45,614 bases of DNA. It comes from Spirochaetia bacterium UBA2205 (GTDB lineage: Bacteria; Spirochaetota; UBA4802; UB4802). Shown here in pieces: positions 33,994 to 42,937 of this stretch. The position numbers and the translations under genes are program-made. The notes under the pieces are model-generated. The model was not told the DNA's origin and ran no database searches. It saw nothing but the letters and a program-made list of their open reading frames with translations. The stretch is from contig DCUV01000014.1 of NCBI GenBank assembly GCA_002328585.1, positions 126,845-172,458 on the forward strand, written 5' to 3'. Within the stretch, counting starts at the first letter, position 1. Each line of letters starts with the position of its first letter.

Positions 33994-36384
33994 ATGAGCC
34001 AGAAAAGCAAAGATATTGTTCATGAACTTGAAGAAATCGCTGATATTCCTGAAACCATTATTGACATCTCAGAGGAGGATATCGTTATTGATTTACCTGA
34101 AGAAGAAAAACCTTCAGGCGAATTTGAAGAAATAACTGATTTAACGGATAGTACATCCTCCACCATTACTATTGAGGATGAAAATCCTTCTCTCCAACTA
34201 CATGAGATGGATGATGATGTTATTAATATTACGTTGAGTGTAGATGCCATAAATGAAGTCAGGATTAACAATAAAAGTAGCAAACCTGCTATCATAAATC
34301 CTGTGCAAAAAGCAAAGTTATTTGAAGACATACCCGAACCAATGGAATCTTTTATAAAAGGAACATCTTCATTAAATGTTAAAGAAGAATATGTTCATAC
34401 TGCCTATGATGACGAAAATAGGGAAGTTAAAGGAAAAATTTATTTTGATAATGCTGCTGACGCACTGGTTATTGAAGATATAGTGGAAGAAGATGAAAAA
34501 TTATCCCAAAAAAGTGAATCCCAAAAACTATCGCAAAAAACAATTGAGCAAAACAAAAACATACCGACAGATGTTGAACAACATGCGTCATCAGCAATGA
34601 ACGATGATAAAGAAAGTCAAAAAGGTAGCAATTTACGCTCTGATGTAATAACAATAGAAATACCTCCAGAAGTGAGAACAAAGATTGAAAAATCTAAAAT
34701 TGAGGATTTTGATTTTATAAATCTGGATGAAGCTGAACAAATAGCCAGTGAAGAAATCCTTATTCTTTCAGAGGATGATCTGATTGAGGAGCTTGAAGAA
34801 TATGATCTAATCCCGGTTGATACCTCTAATACTGTAAATAACATAACAGTTAAAGAAAAAAGTAAAAATGACAATATAAACAGCGAAGATTATGTGAGAA
34901 AAGAAGTACGAGGCAAAGACGATACATTGGAAGTAAGCGCAATGGGGGATGTGAAAAAACAAAAGGTTGAACATGATGCGTCAGAAACCTCTGAGATTAT
35001 ACCTGAAAAAGCTGGAAAAATTTTAAAAAAAGAAACAACTGTAATAAAAGAAGAAGATGCTCCCACAATTATAGTTGCTCATGAAGCGAATGGTACAGCA
35101 AATTTTCAATCAGCAAAGATTTCACCAAAGAATGCAACAAAAAATGATAAAACGGTGGAATCTATCATTGAAGATGTGTCCGAAATACTTATTGATGACG
35201 AAAATGCAATAGGAAGCGATGCTGTAAGCAGTACAATGGAACCTGGAGCAGTAGAAACAAAACATGCAGAAGAATCTTTTAAGGTTGAACCAATTGCAAG
35301 TCGTAGTGGGGATAGTGTAAAAGAGGTAACGGTAGAGCAGCCTGCCACGCCATTTGAGACAATACCCGATGATATACAAAAAATGCTTGGTGGCAATCAA
35401 AGGATAGTAATTGTTGATGATGCAGGAGTAGGTGGCACTGAATTACCGGTTGCAGATAAATCAATAGACGAAATTGATAATCTGGTAAGCGGGATGATAG
35501 AAATTACCGAAGGTGAGGCAAAGATATTAACAGAGGCAGGTTTTAAAGAAGAAGAGGAATATATTGCTCCTATTTTAACGGGAACCCTTCCAACATTTCA
35601 GGATAAAATGGTGGAATTTGAAGAAGAATATAAGTTTAGCGATGATGACATTGTTTTTGTAGATAACGCTATTGTAACTGATGAATATGATAAGTATTTA
35701 AAGGTTATTGATGAATATTATGAAACTAAAACCGTTAAAAAAGGATCATCAACCTCTGAGCTATTTGGTTTGTCCAATGAAGAGCTTTCATTCTTTTATG
35801 ATATCATGTTTGAAAAAGAATATGAAACAATAAAAGCGTCAAAAACCTTTAAGGATGTTGCGGTAGGAAGAGATCAGCCACAACGAGATGAGACCTTAAT
35901 AAAACAATTCAAATATATTGAATCAAAACCAAAAAGTTTCAGTGAAAATGAAAAACGCAGCATAGAAGAAAATATTGAGTCGCCAATGGCAGTTATTATT
36001 GAGGAAAATATTGATGATATAGTTGGACGGTTGAAAAAAATAAAACCGCAAATAGATATTAATAATTTATTGGGCACGGCTCCTGATAAAGAAGTAAATG
36101 GAATGTTGGAAAATGTTTCAGAATCATTTGAAAAAAGTGAAGGTATTAATGTTGAACAGGAAAAATATACAAATATTACAGATCAGGTTATAGTTCTTGA
36201 AAGTAAGGATGATGTCAATAGATTTGTTGATACTATGCCAGTTGAGAAGCGAGCAAGTATTCGTAAACTGCTCAAATATCTGGATTCATTATTTGATAAA
36301 TTACCTGAAGAAGTTATAAAAAATTTTGCCAATTCAGAATACTTTGATCTGTATGTAAAAGTGTTAAACGAATTAGGAGTATAA
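33994..36384 (+). CDS. Large acidic, mostly disordered cytoplasmic protein
   Basis: 796 residues with no signal peptide or membrane helix. Most of the chain is rich in Glu, Asp, Ile and Ser (for example PETIIDISEEDIVIDLPEEE, EILILSEDDLIEELEEYDLI) and is predicted to be disordered, with short repeated EE-DIVI/LI motifs. A folded helical part appears from about 560 (FQDKMVEFEEEYKFSDDDIV, LSNEELSFFYDIMFEKEYET). A C-terminal helical bundle ends in LLKYLDSLFDKLPEEVIKNF. I do not recognise a family. It is five bases upstream of the GAF/GGDEF-like gene, whose N-terminus has the same acidic style, so the two probably form a complex or scaffold. Confidence 0.75.
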   Translation: MSQKSKDIVHELEEIADIPETIIDISEEDIVIDLPEEEKPSGEFEEITDLTDSTSSTITIEDENPSLQLHEMDDDVINITLSVDAINEVRINNKSSKPAIINPVQKAKLFEDIPEPMESFIKGTSSLNVKEEYVHTAYDDENREVKGKIYFDNAADALVIEDIVEEDEKLSQKSESQKLSQKTIEQNKNIPTDVEQHASSAMNDDKESQKGSNLRSDVITIEIPPEVRTKIEKSKIEDFDFINLDEAEQIASEEILILSEDDLIEELEEYDLIPVDTSNTVNNITVKEKSKNDNINSEDYVRKEVRGKDDTLEVSAMGDVKKQKVEHDASETSEIIPEKAGKILKKETTVIKEEDAPTIIVAHEANGTANFQSAKISPKNATKNDKTVESIIEDVSEILIDDENAIGSDAVSSTMEPGAVETKHAEESFKVEPIASRSGDSVKEVTVEQPATPFETIPDDIQKMLGGNQRIVIVDDAGVGGTELPVADKSIDEIDNLVSGMIEITEGEAKILTEAGFKEEEEYIAPILTGTLPTFQDKMVEFEEEYKFSDDDIVFVDNAIVTDEYDKYLKVIDEYYETKTVKKGSSTSELFGLSNEELSFFYDIMFEKEYETIKASKTFKDVAVGRDQPQRDETLIKQFKYIESKPKSFSENEKRSIEENIESPMAVIIEENIDDIVGRLKKIKPQIDINNLLGTAPDKEVNGMLENVSESFEKSEGINVEQEKYTNITDQVIVLESKDDVNRFVDTMPVEKRASIRKLLKYLDSLFDKLPEEVIKNFANSEYFDLYVKVLNELGV

Positions 36385-36389
36385 AAAGT

Positions 36390-38375
36390 ATGGGATTGTT
36401 GGAAAAAGCACTTCAGTATAAACAAGAAATTAATAAAAAAGGCAAAGAGACACTTATTGATACAATCACAGGCCCTGCAGATACAGAGCTTGTACTTAAA
36501 GAAAAAAATAAATCAGAATCTTTAGATTTTCAAGATGATTTGCTCACCGAATTAAGCAGGGAAGACTTGAAAACCATTGAGCCTGTTGAAGATGAATTAT
36601 TTATTTTACCAGAAGATGATAAAAAAACTTTCATGGAAGAAGAGAATACATTACATACAGTTGAAGAAAAAAAGGTAAGGGAATATTCAGATACTGTTAC
36701 AAGTCTTAATGGAAAAGATGAATACCTTGGGCCGGAAGATGAACCCGATCTGGATGTATTACAAAGTGGGAAACAGGAAGAGTCAACTATACCAGGAAGC
36801 AGCAAATCTCAAAATAATACTAAATTCAAAATAGTGGAACAAGCTCATAATACTATGGATGAATCATTAAAAGATGAAAACGATAAAGAGCAAACGCTTT
36901 CTGAAGCCATATCAAGCAAGCCTGATAAAAAATTTCAGGATTTTGTTGTTTTATATGAAATTGGCAAAGAAATTGTAAAATCAAAATCGCTGAATGAACT
37001 GTATGATACAATACTTTTTTCGGTGATGGGGCAGATTGGTTCAGCTTCATCTACGTTATTGGTATTGAATCCTGATGATGAAAATTCTCTTATGGTAGCA
37101 GATTCACGTGGTATTACTATCAAGAATAAGAATATTAAATTTGATACATCCAGAGGTTTATTTAAGGTATTAATGCAATCAAAAGGTGTTGTTGATATTG
37201 AAAAGTATAAACAGCAAACACAATATCGGGATGAATATTATCAGCTTATAGCGATTGATGCACGTTTATTTGTACCATTGCGGTACAATGCAATGGTTTT
37301 TGGTGCTCTGGTGCTTGGTGATAAAATAACAATTGGTGATTATAATGAGGAAGAGATAGATTTTATTGAACAGGTAAGTGAGTTTGCAGCGATTGCTTAT
37401 GAAAAAGTTAAAAAAATTGAATATTTAGAAAGTGATATACAAAGGTATCTGGATGATAAAAATTTCTGGCAATCGATAGAAGAGTATAAACAGAGTTTAC
37501 GCAAATATCCTCAGCATGATTATTTTAAAATAACTGTACAGAACATAATGAAAACAAATGGAATTTTAAGCTTTGCTGTTTTTGTTAAAAATAATAAAAC
37601 TATGGATTTCTCCTTACTTTTAACTGAAGAGGATGATGCTCTTTTATTAAATGAATCAGTTAGTATAATAAAAAAAGAATCTCCATTTTTAGATTATATT
37701 GCTTCATTACACCTGCCTACCGTTATTGAAGATTTTGATAGAAATAAAGCTATTAAAGAAGTTTTTACAGAGAGCTGTATGCGAAAGATGACAGTATTCT
37801 GGATATATCCTTTCCAGATAAGTGATGATCTTTTAGGCTTTGTTTGTGTTTTCCGGTTGAATGATTATCAGTTGAAAGATTTACAATTTGACAATTTCAG
37901 GTCGCTGTCAGATGTTATTTTAACTCATTATTGGTCATCGCGGCTAATTGAATATCAATACACCAATTATATTGATGTGATTGCGCCGGTGTTTAATAGA
38001 ATATCAAAAGAGTTAAACAATGCTTCAAAATTGTCAATACCGCTTACTATTGTTTTGTTTACTATAAAAAATTTGAAGCGGTATTATATTGTACAGGGTT
38101 TCAATAAAACAAAAGAGCTGATTGATAAAGTTGAGGATATCATACACAACCGTCTTTCGGAAGGTGATTTTACTGCCAAGATAGATAGGCATAAATTTTT
38201 GATTGTGTTACCAGGTAAAAATAAGAAGTTTGCTGTACCATTTGCCAATGCATTAAAGAATGAAATCGTTCAGCAGTTCAGTCAAAAAGAATTACAGTTG
38301 CTGGTTACCTTTTTAATGGCGGAATACCCTGAAGATGGCAATGACATGTATTCACTTCTTGATGCAATAGATTGA
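36390..38375 (+). CDS. GAF-domain protein with degenerate GGDEF domain
   Basis: 661 residues. An acidic disordered N-terminus (1-180, with DELFILPEDD) is followed by a GAF domain (about 190-345: YEIGKEIVKSKSLNELYDTI, FVPLRYNAMVFGALVLGD), a coiled-coil linker and a second GAF-like domain (about 375-520). The C-terminal ~140 residues fit the GGDEF fold (SIPLTIVLFTIKNLKRYY, KVEDIIHNRL, AKIDRHKFLIVLPG). The signature GGDEF is replaced by IDRHK, so cyclase activity is not expected; it may bind GTP or c-di-GMP or be structural. It is coupled with the acidic gene upstream at a 5-base gap. Confidence 0.83.
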   Translation: MGLLEKALQYKQEINKKGKETLIDTITGPADTELVLKEKNKSESLDFQDDLLTELSREDLKTIEPVEDELFILPEDDKKTFMEEENTLHTVEEKKVREYSDTVTSLNGKDEYLGPEDEPDLDVLQSGKQEESTIPGSSKSQNNTKFKIVEQAHNTMDESLKDENDKEQTLSEAISSKPDKKFQDFVVLYEIGKEIVKSKSLNELYDTILFSVMGQIGSASSTLLVLNPDDENSLMVADSRGITIKNKNIKFDTSRGLFKVLMQSKGVVDIEKYKQQTQYRDEYYQLIAIDARLFVPLRYNAMVFGALVLGDKITIGDYNEEEIDFIEQVSEFAAIAYEKVKKIEYLESDIQRYLDDKNFWQSIEEYKQSLRKYPQHDYFKITVQNIMKTNGILSFAVFVKNNKTMDFSLLLTEEDDALLLNESVSIIKKESPFLDYIASLHLPTVIEDFDRNKAIKEVFTESCMRKMTVFWIYPFQISDDLLGFVCVFRLNDYQLKDLQFDNFRSLSDVILTHYWSSRLIEYQYTNYIDVIAPVFNRISKELNNASKLSIPLTIVLFTIKNLKRYYIVQGFNKTKELIDKVEDIIHNRLSEGDFTAKIDRHKFLIVLPGKNKKFAVPFANALKNEIVQQFSQKELQLLVTFLMAEYPEDGNDMYSLLDAID

Positions 38376-38438
38376 TTATGAGTAACTATCGCACAAATAA
38401 TAATGATTTTTGTTTTTAACTATTTGCATAAAGGCTAA

Positions 38439-39350
38439 CTACCGCAGTAATAACAAAGGGTTTACTGGCTTATAGTTTTTTCTGATTTCAAAGTGTAAAT
38501 GCGGCCCGGTGGTTCTGCCTGTATTGCCTGATTTTGCTATTAATTGGCCGGTAGCAACCTTATTCCCTTTTGTTGCCGAAATAGTATTTAAGTGTCCATA
38601 AAGAGTAAAATAACCTCTTGAATGCTGTATAATCACTAAATTTCCATACCCGCCTTTGTACCCGGCAAAAATAACTATTCCATCGCGTGATGCATAAACA
38701 GGTGAATTAACAGGGCAGGCAATATCAACACCAGGATGAAACCTGTGTATATGATCAATTGGGTCATTTCGTACACCAAAATTTGAACTTAGTTTTCCTG
38801 TTGTTAGGGGAGAAACGAAAGCAGTTCCCAAAAATAATGAACGATCCAGATTAGAAATTGTTCCGCATGGTATGAAGATGTAGGGTTTATGTTCATTACA
38901 GGTTATTTTATTTATTTTTAAGATATATGGAAGTGGTATGCGATAGTTTACTGCAATTGATTCATAGGTTTCATTTTCATTTTTCTGATAAATAATACCA
39001 CGCATATTGGGTATATACAGGGATATTCCTTTTTTAATATCTGAAGGTGATGAAAGTGAATTGATAGATATCAATGTGTCCATATCTAAATTGGTTACAG
39101 CAATAATGTCCCAGAAGTTTTCACTGCCTTTTACAACGTACTTATACATGGAAAGAGTGGGTAACTCATTAACGCTTCGATTACTTTTAATAGTATATAA
39201 GGATTGACGAATATCCTTTCTTATTTGCATAATACTCTGGCTATTTCGTGATAGTTCACTGATGACAGGGATAGCATACTGGGCATAACTATGATTATGA
39301 AACCAGATAAGACATAATACCATGACAGGATATACAGTAGTAAGCTTCAT
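38439..39350 (-). CDS. LysM-containing M23 (LytM) metallopeptidase
   Basis: A 303-residue secreted cell-wall endopeptidase. It has a signal peptide (VYPVMVLCLIWFHNHSYAQ), a helical stretch, one LysM peptidoglycan-binding motif (YVVKGSENFWDIIAVTNLDM to IPNM, about 70-115) and a second weaker one (ENETYESIAVNYRIPLPYIL). The zinc peptidase follows, with all ligands intact: RFHPGVDIACP (HxxxD), LVIIQHSRGYFTLYGHL and GPHLHFEIR (HxH). It is expected to cut peptide cross-links in the periplasm. It is divergent from the bactofilin transcription unit 400 bases away, a common association with cell-shape control. Confidence 0.93.
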   Translation of the reverse strand: MKLTTVYPVMVLCLIWFHNHSYAQYAIPVISELSRNSQSIMQIRKDIRQSLYTIKSNRSVNELPTLSMYKYVVKGSENFWDIIAVTNLDMDTLISINSLSSPSDIKKGISLYIPNMRGIIYQKNENETYESIAVNYRIPLPYILKINKITCNEHKPYIFIPCGTISNLDRSLFLGTAFVSPLTTGKLSSNFGVRNDPIDHIHRFHPGVDIACPVNSPVYASRDGIVIFAGYKGGYGNLVIIQHSRGYFTLYGHLNTISATKGNKVATGQLIAKSGNTGRTTGPHLHFEIRKNYKPVNPLLLLR

Positions 39351-39763
39351 ATCGTTACATCATATAATATAAAAATTTTCATTCTTATGATACACCTGAA
39401 AACCTATTTTTTCTCAACTGTTTAACAACGAAAAAGTGTTATTACCACAATCTTATTATTACAAAAATATTTTAAATTTCATTTCCAGATATTTACGTTC
39501 AGGTATCTCTAAAAATGAGCTTTTTCATTATGCACAATATGATAAAATATTTTTCACTACCTGTGCTATCAAGAGAACATCCAAAATCTAATTGTCAGAG
39601 ATAACCTTGTTATTATAATATCGGTTATGTCATATACTACTTTATAATAATTGTTAACTATGATATGCTTTGTATTGACTGGATTTTGAAATTATGTTGC
39701 AAAAAAAAGATAAGTTTACTATTATAGTATAAAATACTTTGATAATTATATAGAAAAATATTT
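39351..39763. other. AT-rich divergent region between the M23 and bactofilin units
   Basis: No ORF or RNA gene is seen. It holds the rightward promoter at 39697-39725. A TATATTAT-type sequence just upstream of the M23 start may be the leftward promoter. Confidence 0.4.
39697..39725 (+). promoter_or_regulatory. Promoter of the bactofilin-pdxA run
   Basis: TTGCAA (39697-39702), a 17-bp spacer and TATTAT (39720-39725) lie ~40 bases upstream of the start at 39764. Confidence 0.55.
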
Positions 39764-40537
39764 ATGGAAGAAAGAGAAGAAAAAGCCAGGCAGATAGTTC
39801 GTTCTATACGAGCCCTTGAGGGTGTATTTAAAACATCACCTGACCCTAAACAGCGTGAGCGTGTAAAAAATGATTTAAAGGCACTTAAAGGGAAGCTTTC
39901 TGAATTATATCCCGATGTTGATTTAAATGAATTGATTGAAGCTATAGTGACCGATGACCTTGTTGCTCCCGTTGCAGATAAATCCCTATTGGAAGCCTAT
40001 GAGTATTTAAAAGATATTGAGATAGAGAAAATATCAAATTTTAAAGATGACAGTGAGATTAATATTGCTGCCAGTATTTTAAAACATTTTTCAGAAAAAA
40101 TATGGGGAGTAATAGCTGATCAATATACAAAATTAGACTATTCAAATTCTCTGGAACGTGATACTTTATACAGAAAATTGGATGAATGCCAGAGGGCATT
40201 AAAAATATTTCAACAAACAGTTGATGATATTGAAAAAGCAAACAGCAGTGCTCATATTTCTCAATTAAATTTAATGCGTACCCGTCAGGGAAGGCTCTTT
40301 TTAATAGATCTTTTTGCATTTTTTAAAGATGTTAATGATTTTATAACCAAAATACTGGCTGATCTGGAATTTAACGGAACCATGGTTCTTAATGCTGATG
40401 ATATAATAACATATGCTAAATATGATGTATATAAAACATTTGAAGGTTTAGCGGTAAAGGAAGCTTTGCGCCATTTAAAAGCTTTTGTTAAGGAAGTTTT
40501 GATAATCATTAAAGTACCTGATAAAACAAAATTCTAA
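39764..40537 (+). CDS. Helical cytoplasmic protein of unknown function
   Basis: 257 residues, almost wholly alpha-helical and charged: coiled-coil-like REEKARQIVRSIRALEGVF, QRERVKNDLKALKGKLSELY, then SILKHFSEKIWGVI, LYRKLDECQRALKIFQQTVD and YKTFEGLAVKEALRHLKAFV. No signal peptide, membrane helix or catalytic motif is seen. It begins the run that leads to the bactofilin gene 72 bases later, so a cytoskeletal or cell-shape partner role is an inference from position only. ATG 39764 has no clear ribosome site. Confidence 0.75.
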   Translation: MEEREEKARQIVRSIRALEGVFKTSPDPKQRERVKNDLKALKGKLSELYPDVDLNELIEAIVTDDLVAPVADKSLLEAYEYLKDIEIEKISNFKDDSEINIAASILKHFSEKIWGVIADQYTKLDYSNSLERDTLYRKLDECQRALKIFQQTVDDIEKANSSAHISQLNLMRTRQGRLFLIDLFAFFKDVNDFITKILADLEFNGTMVLNADDIITYAKYDVYKTFEGLAVKEALRHLKAFVKEVLIIIKVPDKTKF

Positions 40538-40550
40538 GTAAAATTTCATC

Positions 40551-40579
40551 TTGACATTAATATAATTATTATTTACCAG
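40551..40579 (+). promoter_or_regulatory. Possible internal promoter before bactofilin
   Basis: A consensus TTGACA (40551-40556) is followed at 17 bp by a weak TACCAG (40574-40579). It may give bactofilin and pdxA extra expression. Confidence 0.35.
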
Positions 40580-40609
40580 TGATAGAAAAATTGAAGGGTA
40601 GGTGCATTC

Positions 40610-41032
40610 ATGGCTTTAGCAAAATCAGGTGGTGATGTTGCAAATAATGTTATTGGTGAAGATTCATACTTTAGCGGGAAATTTTTAATCAATGGATCAT
40701 TGCGTATAGATGGGCGTTTTGAGGGCAAGTATTTACAGGCTGATCAACTCTATATAGGTCCAAATGGTAAGGTAAAAACCAATATTAACGCAGTATCGGT
40801 CATTATTGAGGGGCTTGTTATTGGCAATATCAATGCTACAAACAGGGTACTATTGATGCCTACCGCAAAGATATTTGGTGATATAAAAACTCCGGAGCTT
40901 ATCATACAAAACGGTGTGATTCTGGAAGGGCGTTGCACAATAGCTAATGATCTTAAGATTTCTGCAAAAGATCTTATTGAAAGTGAATATGAAAAAAATA
41001 AATTAATCCCAGAGGAGTTTCTTGCAGAATAA
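40610..41032 (+). CDS. Bactofilin
   Basis: A 140-residue polymer-forming cytoskeletal protein. The central right-handed beta-helix (about 18-115) shows the family pattern: GEDSYFSGKFLINGSLRIDG, FEGKYLQADQLYIGPNGKV, VIIEGLVIGNINATNRVLL, KIFGDIKTPELIIQNGVILEG. Short disordered ends are typical. It assembles without nucleotide under the inner membrane and often recruits M23 peptidases such as the one at 38439-39350. GGTAGGTG lies before ATG 40610. The 3' end overlaps pdxA by 11 bases. Confidence 0.93.
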   Translation: MALAKSGGDVANNVIGEDSYFSGKFLINGSLRIDGRFEGKYLQADQLYIGPNGKVKTNINAVSVIIEGLVIGNINATNRVLLMPTAKIFGDIKTPELIIQNGVILEGRCTIANDLKISAKDLIESEYEKNKLIPEEFLAE

Positions 41033-42002
41033 AGTACCTGTAATAGCAATCACTATTGGTGATCCGGCAGGTATTGGACCGGAAGTTACGTTAAAAGCTT
41101 TAGGCAACTTTTCTGCATTATCGTTTATTCCCCTGATTATATGCAAAACTGAAGTGCTTATAAAACATTATCATGATTTAATGCTTCCTTGGGATAGCAT
41201 AGCACTCAAAGATTTGCAAAAAATCCACACTATAGATAAACCCTGTTATGTTACGGTTGATTTTGATGGACCGGTACCCAATCCTTCAAATGGTAATGAA
41301 CTGACAGGTAAAGAAAGTTTATGCTATATTGACGCGGCTATTGATTTATGGAAAAAGAATATAGTCGATGCTATGGTAACCGGCCCGGTTAATAAATCGC
41401 TGATAGAAAAATGGGTGCCATTTATTGGGCATACCGAATATATAGCTCAGCGTATACATGAACCTAATCCAAGAATGCTCATGTATTCAGGGAAATACAA
41501 TGTGCTTCTTGTTACAACCCATGTACCGGTATATACGCTGTCATATCATATCAACTATGAATCAATTTTAACAACAGTAGAAATTTGCAATAAGTATCTC
41601 AAAAAGATATTGCATAAGCAACCGGTGCTGGCTATATGCGGGCTTGATCCACATTGTGGGGATAAAGGTGCTATTGGTGCTTTTGACACCGATGTAACAG
41701 CAAAGGTAGTAAAGGATGCAGTCAATAACGGTATTCTTATTGAAGGACCGTTTTCTGCCGATACATTATTTATGCCGCAACGATGGCAAACCTACGATTG
41801 TGTTATAGCTTTCTATCATGATCAGGGACTAATACCATTCAAGATGGTAGCTTTTGATGAAGGTGTGAATATAACAGCAGGACTATCTATAGTAAGGACC
41901 TCTGTTGATCATGGAACAGCATTTGATATTGCAGGAAAAAATTGTGCTCAGTTTAATAGTATGAAACGGGCAATTGAATTAGCCTGCTATCTATCAAAAT
42001 GA
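41022..42002 (+). CDS. pdxA: 4-hydroxythreonine-4-phosphate dehydrogenase PdxA
   Basis: It oxidises 4-phosphohydroxy-L-threonine with NAD in the DXP-dependent pyridoxal-phosphate pathway. Motifs are ITIGDPAGIGPEVTLKAL, DAMVTGPVNKSLI, FIGHTEYIAQ, metal-ligand His in ICGLDPHCGDKGAIG, GPFSADTLF, IAFYHDQGLIPFKM and GLSIVRTSVDHGTAFDIAGK. The length of 326 is normal. The start is TTG 41022, within the bactofilin gene, with GAGGAG upstream; no later Met fits because the family motif begins almost at once. pdxJ is not in the window. Confidence 0.95.
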   Translation: MQNKVPVIAITIGDPAGIGPEVTLKALGNFSALSFIPLIICKTEVLIKHYHDLMLPWDSIALKDLQKIHTIDKPCYVTVDFDGPVPNPSNGNELTGKESLCYIDAAIDLWKKNIVDAMVTGPVNKSLIEKWVPFIGHTEYIAQRIHEPNPRMLMYSGKYNVLLVTTHVPVYTLSYHINYESILTTVEICNKYLKKILHKQPVLAICGLDPHCGDKGAIGAFDTDVTAKVVKDAVNNGILIEGPFSADTLFMPQRWQTYDCVIAFYHDQGLIPFKMVAFDEGVNITAGLSIVRTSVDHGTAFDIAGKNCAQFNSMKRAIELACYLSK

Positions 42003-42015
42003 GGATTTGTTTAGC

Positions 42016-42459
42016 ATGAATACAACAATGCTTTCAACATCTATGATGATGTTTTCAGTTATATGGGGATTATCTGTTGTGCTATTGTGGATGCGTCCAC
42101 GGATTGAAATACTATGGAAGATAGCAGCATCAGGGATATATGGGTTTTATATATGGTTTTTTTATAAAGACCTTTTGAAGGGATTTAAACAATTTCAAAA
42201 AGACTGGTATACGGTAACTATCGCCTTTATAAAAGAATTCAGCGGGCTATTATTTGCAAATATGTTTTTCCTATGGCCTCTGGCACTTGTCATTATCTTT
42301 TATAAGGCTGATGATGTGGGTGCTGAACGCTTGCTGAAATTTATGTGCATATTCACATTGCTGGTATGGATAGTATTTACACTGTATACTTTTTATAGCA
42401 AACAGATAGATACATTTTTGTTTGAAACACTTCGCCAGATGATTCCTGATGTTCAATAA
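42016..42459 (+). CDS. Four-helix integral membrane protein
   Basis: About 147 residues with four predicted transmembrane helices (near residues 8-26, 36-52, 78-97 and 108-127; SVIWGLSVVLLWM, IAASGIYGFYIWFFY, MFFLWPLALVIIFY, MCIFTLLVWIVFTLYTF). I know no family. GAGGA ten bases upstream supports ATG 42016 over the TTG at 42007. It overlaps the TPR gene by 11 bases, so the two are translationally coupled and probably act together in the membrane. An ACTATCGC octamer lies at 42217-42224. Confidence 0.75.
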   Translation: MNTTMLSTSMMMFSVIWGLSVVLLWMRPRIEILWKIAASGIYGFYIWFFYKDLLKGFKQFQKDWYTVTIAFIKEFSGLLFANMFFLWPLALVIIFYKADDVGAERLLKFMCIFTLLVWIVFTLYTFYSKQIDTFLFETLRQMIPDVQ

Positions 42460-42937
42460 AATAATAATCACATTGTTATTGCTACTACAACCTGATGATG
42501 CAAAATTTGCCTCTTCGTTATGTAATGAAGCTAAAATTTATGCAAAAAACAACAATTATAACGAAGCAGGTGAGCTTTTCCTGAAAGCTGTTTCCAAAAA
42601 TCCTTATTATTTTTATGCACACTATGGTTATGGGAAGGTATGTCTTTATACTGGAGATATAAAAAATGCAGTAAAACATTTATCCATTGCAGTAACGCTT
42701 GATGCTTCATCAGCTAATGGGTGGTTTTATTTAGGTTTTGCTTACTTTTTTAGCAAACAATATATGAATGCAGTCAGTTGTTTTAAGAAAGCATATACAA
42801 TAGATTCATCATGTATTGAGTCATTATATAATATTGCCGTCATGTATGAAATGATGGGCAATTCTTTTCTTTCACAAAATTATTATGAAAAATATTTTTT
42901 TGCAAAAAATAAAAAGGATACTGGAATATTATTTTGA
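42449..42937 (+). CDS. Small TPR-repeat protein, probably exported
   Basis: 162 residues. A short hydrophobic N-terminus (KIIITLLLLLQPDD) looks like a signal or anchor. Three TPR units follow (NNYNEAGELFLKAVSKNPYY, GDIKNAVKHLSIAVTLDASS, KQYMNAVSCFKKAYTIDSSC), plus a partial fourth (GNSFLSQNYYEKYFF). TPRs mediate protein-protein contact. It is coupled to the 4-TM gene before it and its 3' end overlaps the STAS gene on the other strand by nine bases. Confidence 0.82.
   Translation: MFNKIIITLLLLLQPDDAKFASSLCNEAKIYAKNNNYNEAGELFLKAVSKNPYYFYAHYGYGKVCLYTGDIKNAVKHLSIAVTLDASSANGWFYLGFAYFFSKQYMNAVSCFKKAYTIDSSCIESLYNIAVMYEMMGNSFLSQNYYEKYFFAKNKKDTGILF

Larger units (their letters stand above)
2411..42224. 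repeat. Over-represented octamer ACTATCGC / GCGATAGT (16 scattered copies)
   Basis: ACTATCGC starts on the plus strand at 6774, 8943, 11989, 19225, 22498, 24781, 28822, 32593, 33449, 34527, 38395 and 42217. Its complement GCGATAGT starts at 2411, 12542, 17697 and 38940. I counted these by reading. About one copy would be expected by chance in sequence of this composition. Flanks favour A before and C or A after. Copies lie in several reading frames and in non-coding DNA, so a protein motif does not explain them. Eight further copies match only seven bases (for example 811, 5051, 20928, 21587). Confidence 0.7.

Noticed and set aside
34020..36425. Several minus-strand Ser-rich ORFs opposite the acidic gene
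   Set aside because: They are shadows of Glu/Asp-rich codons on the plus strand and lack ribosome sites.
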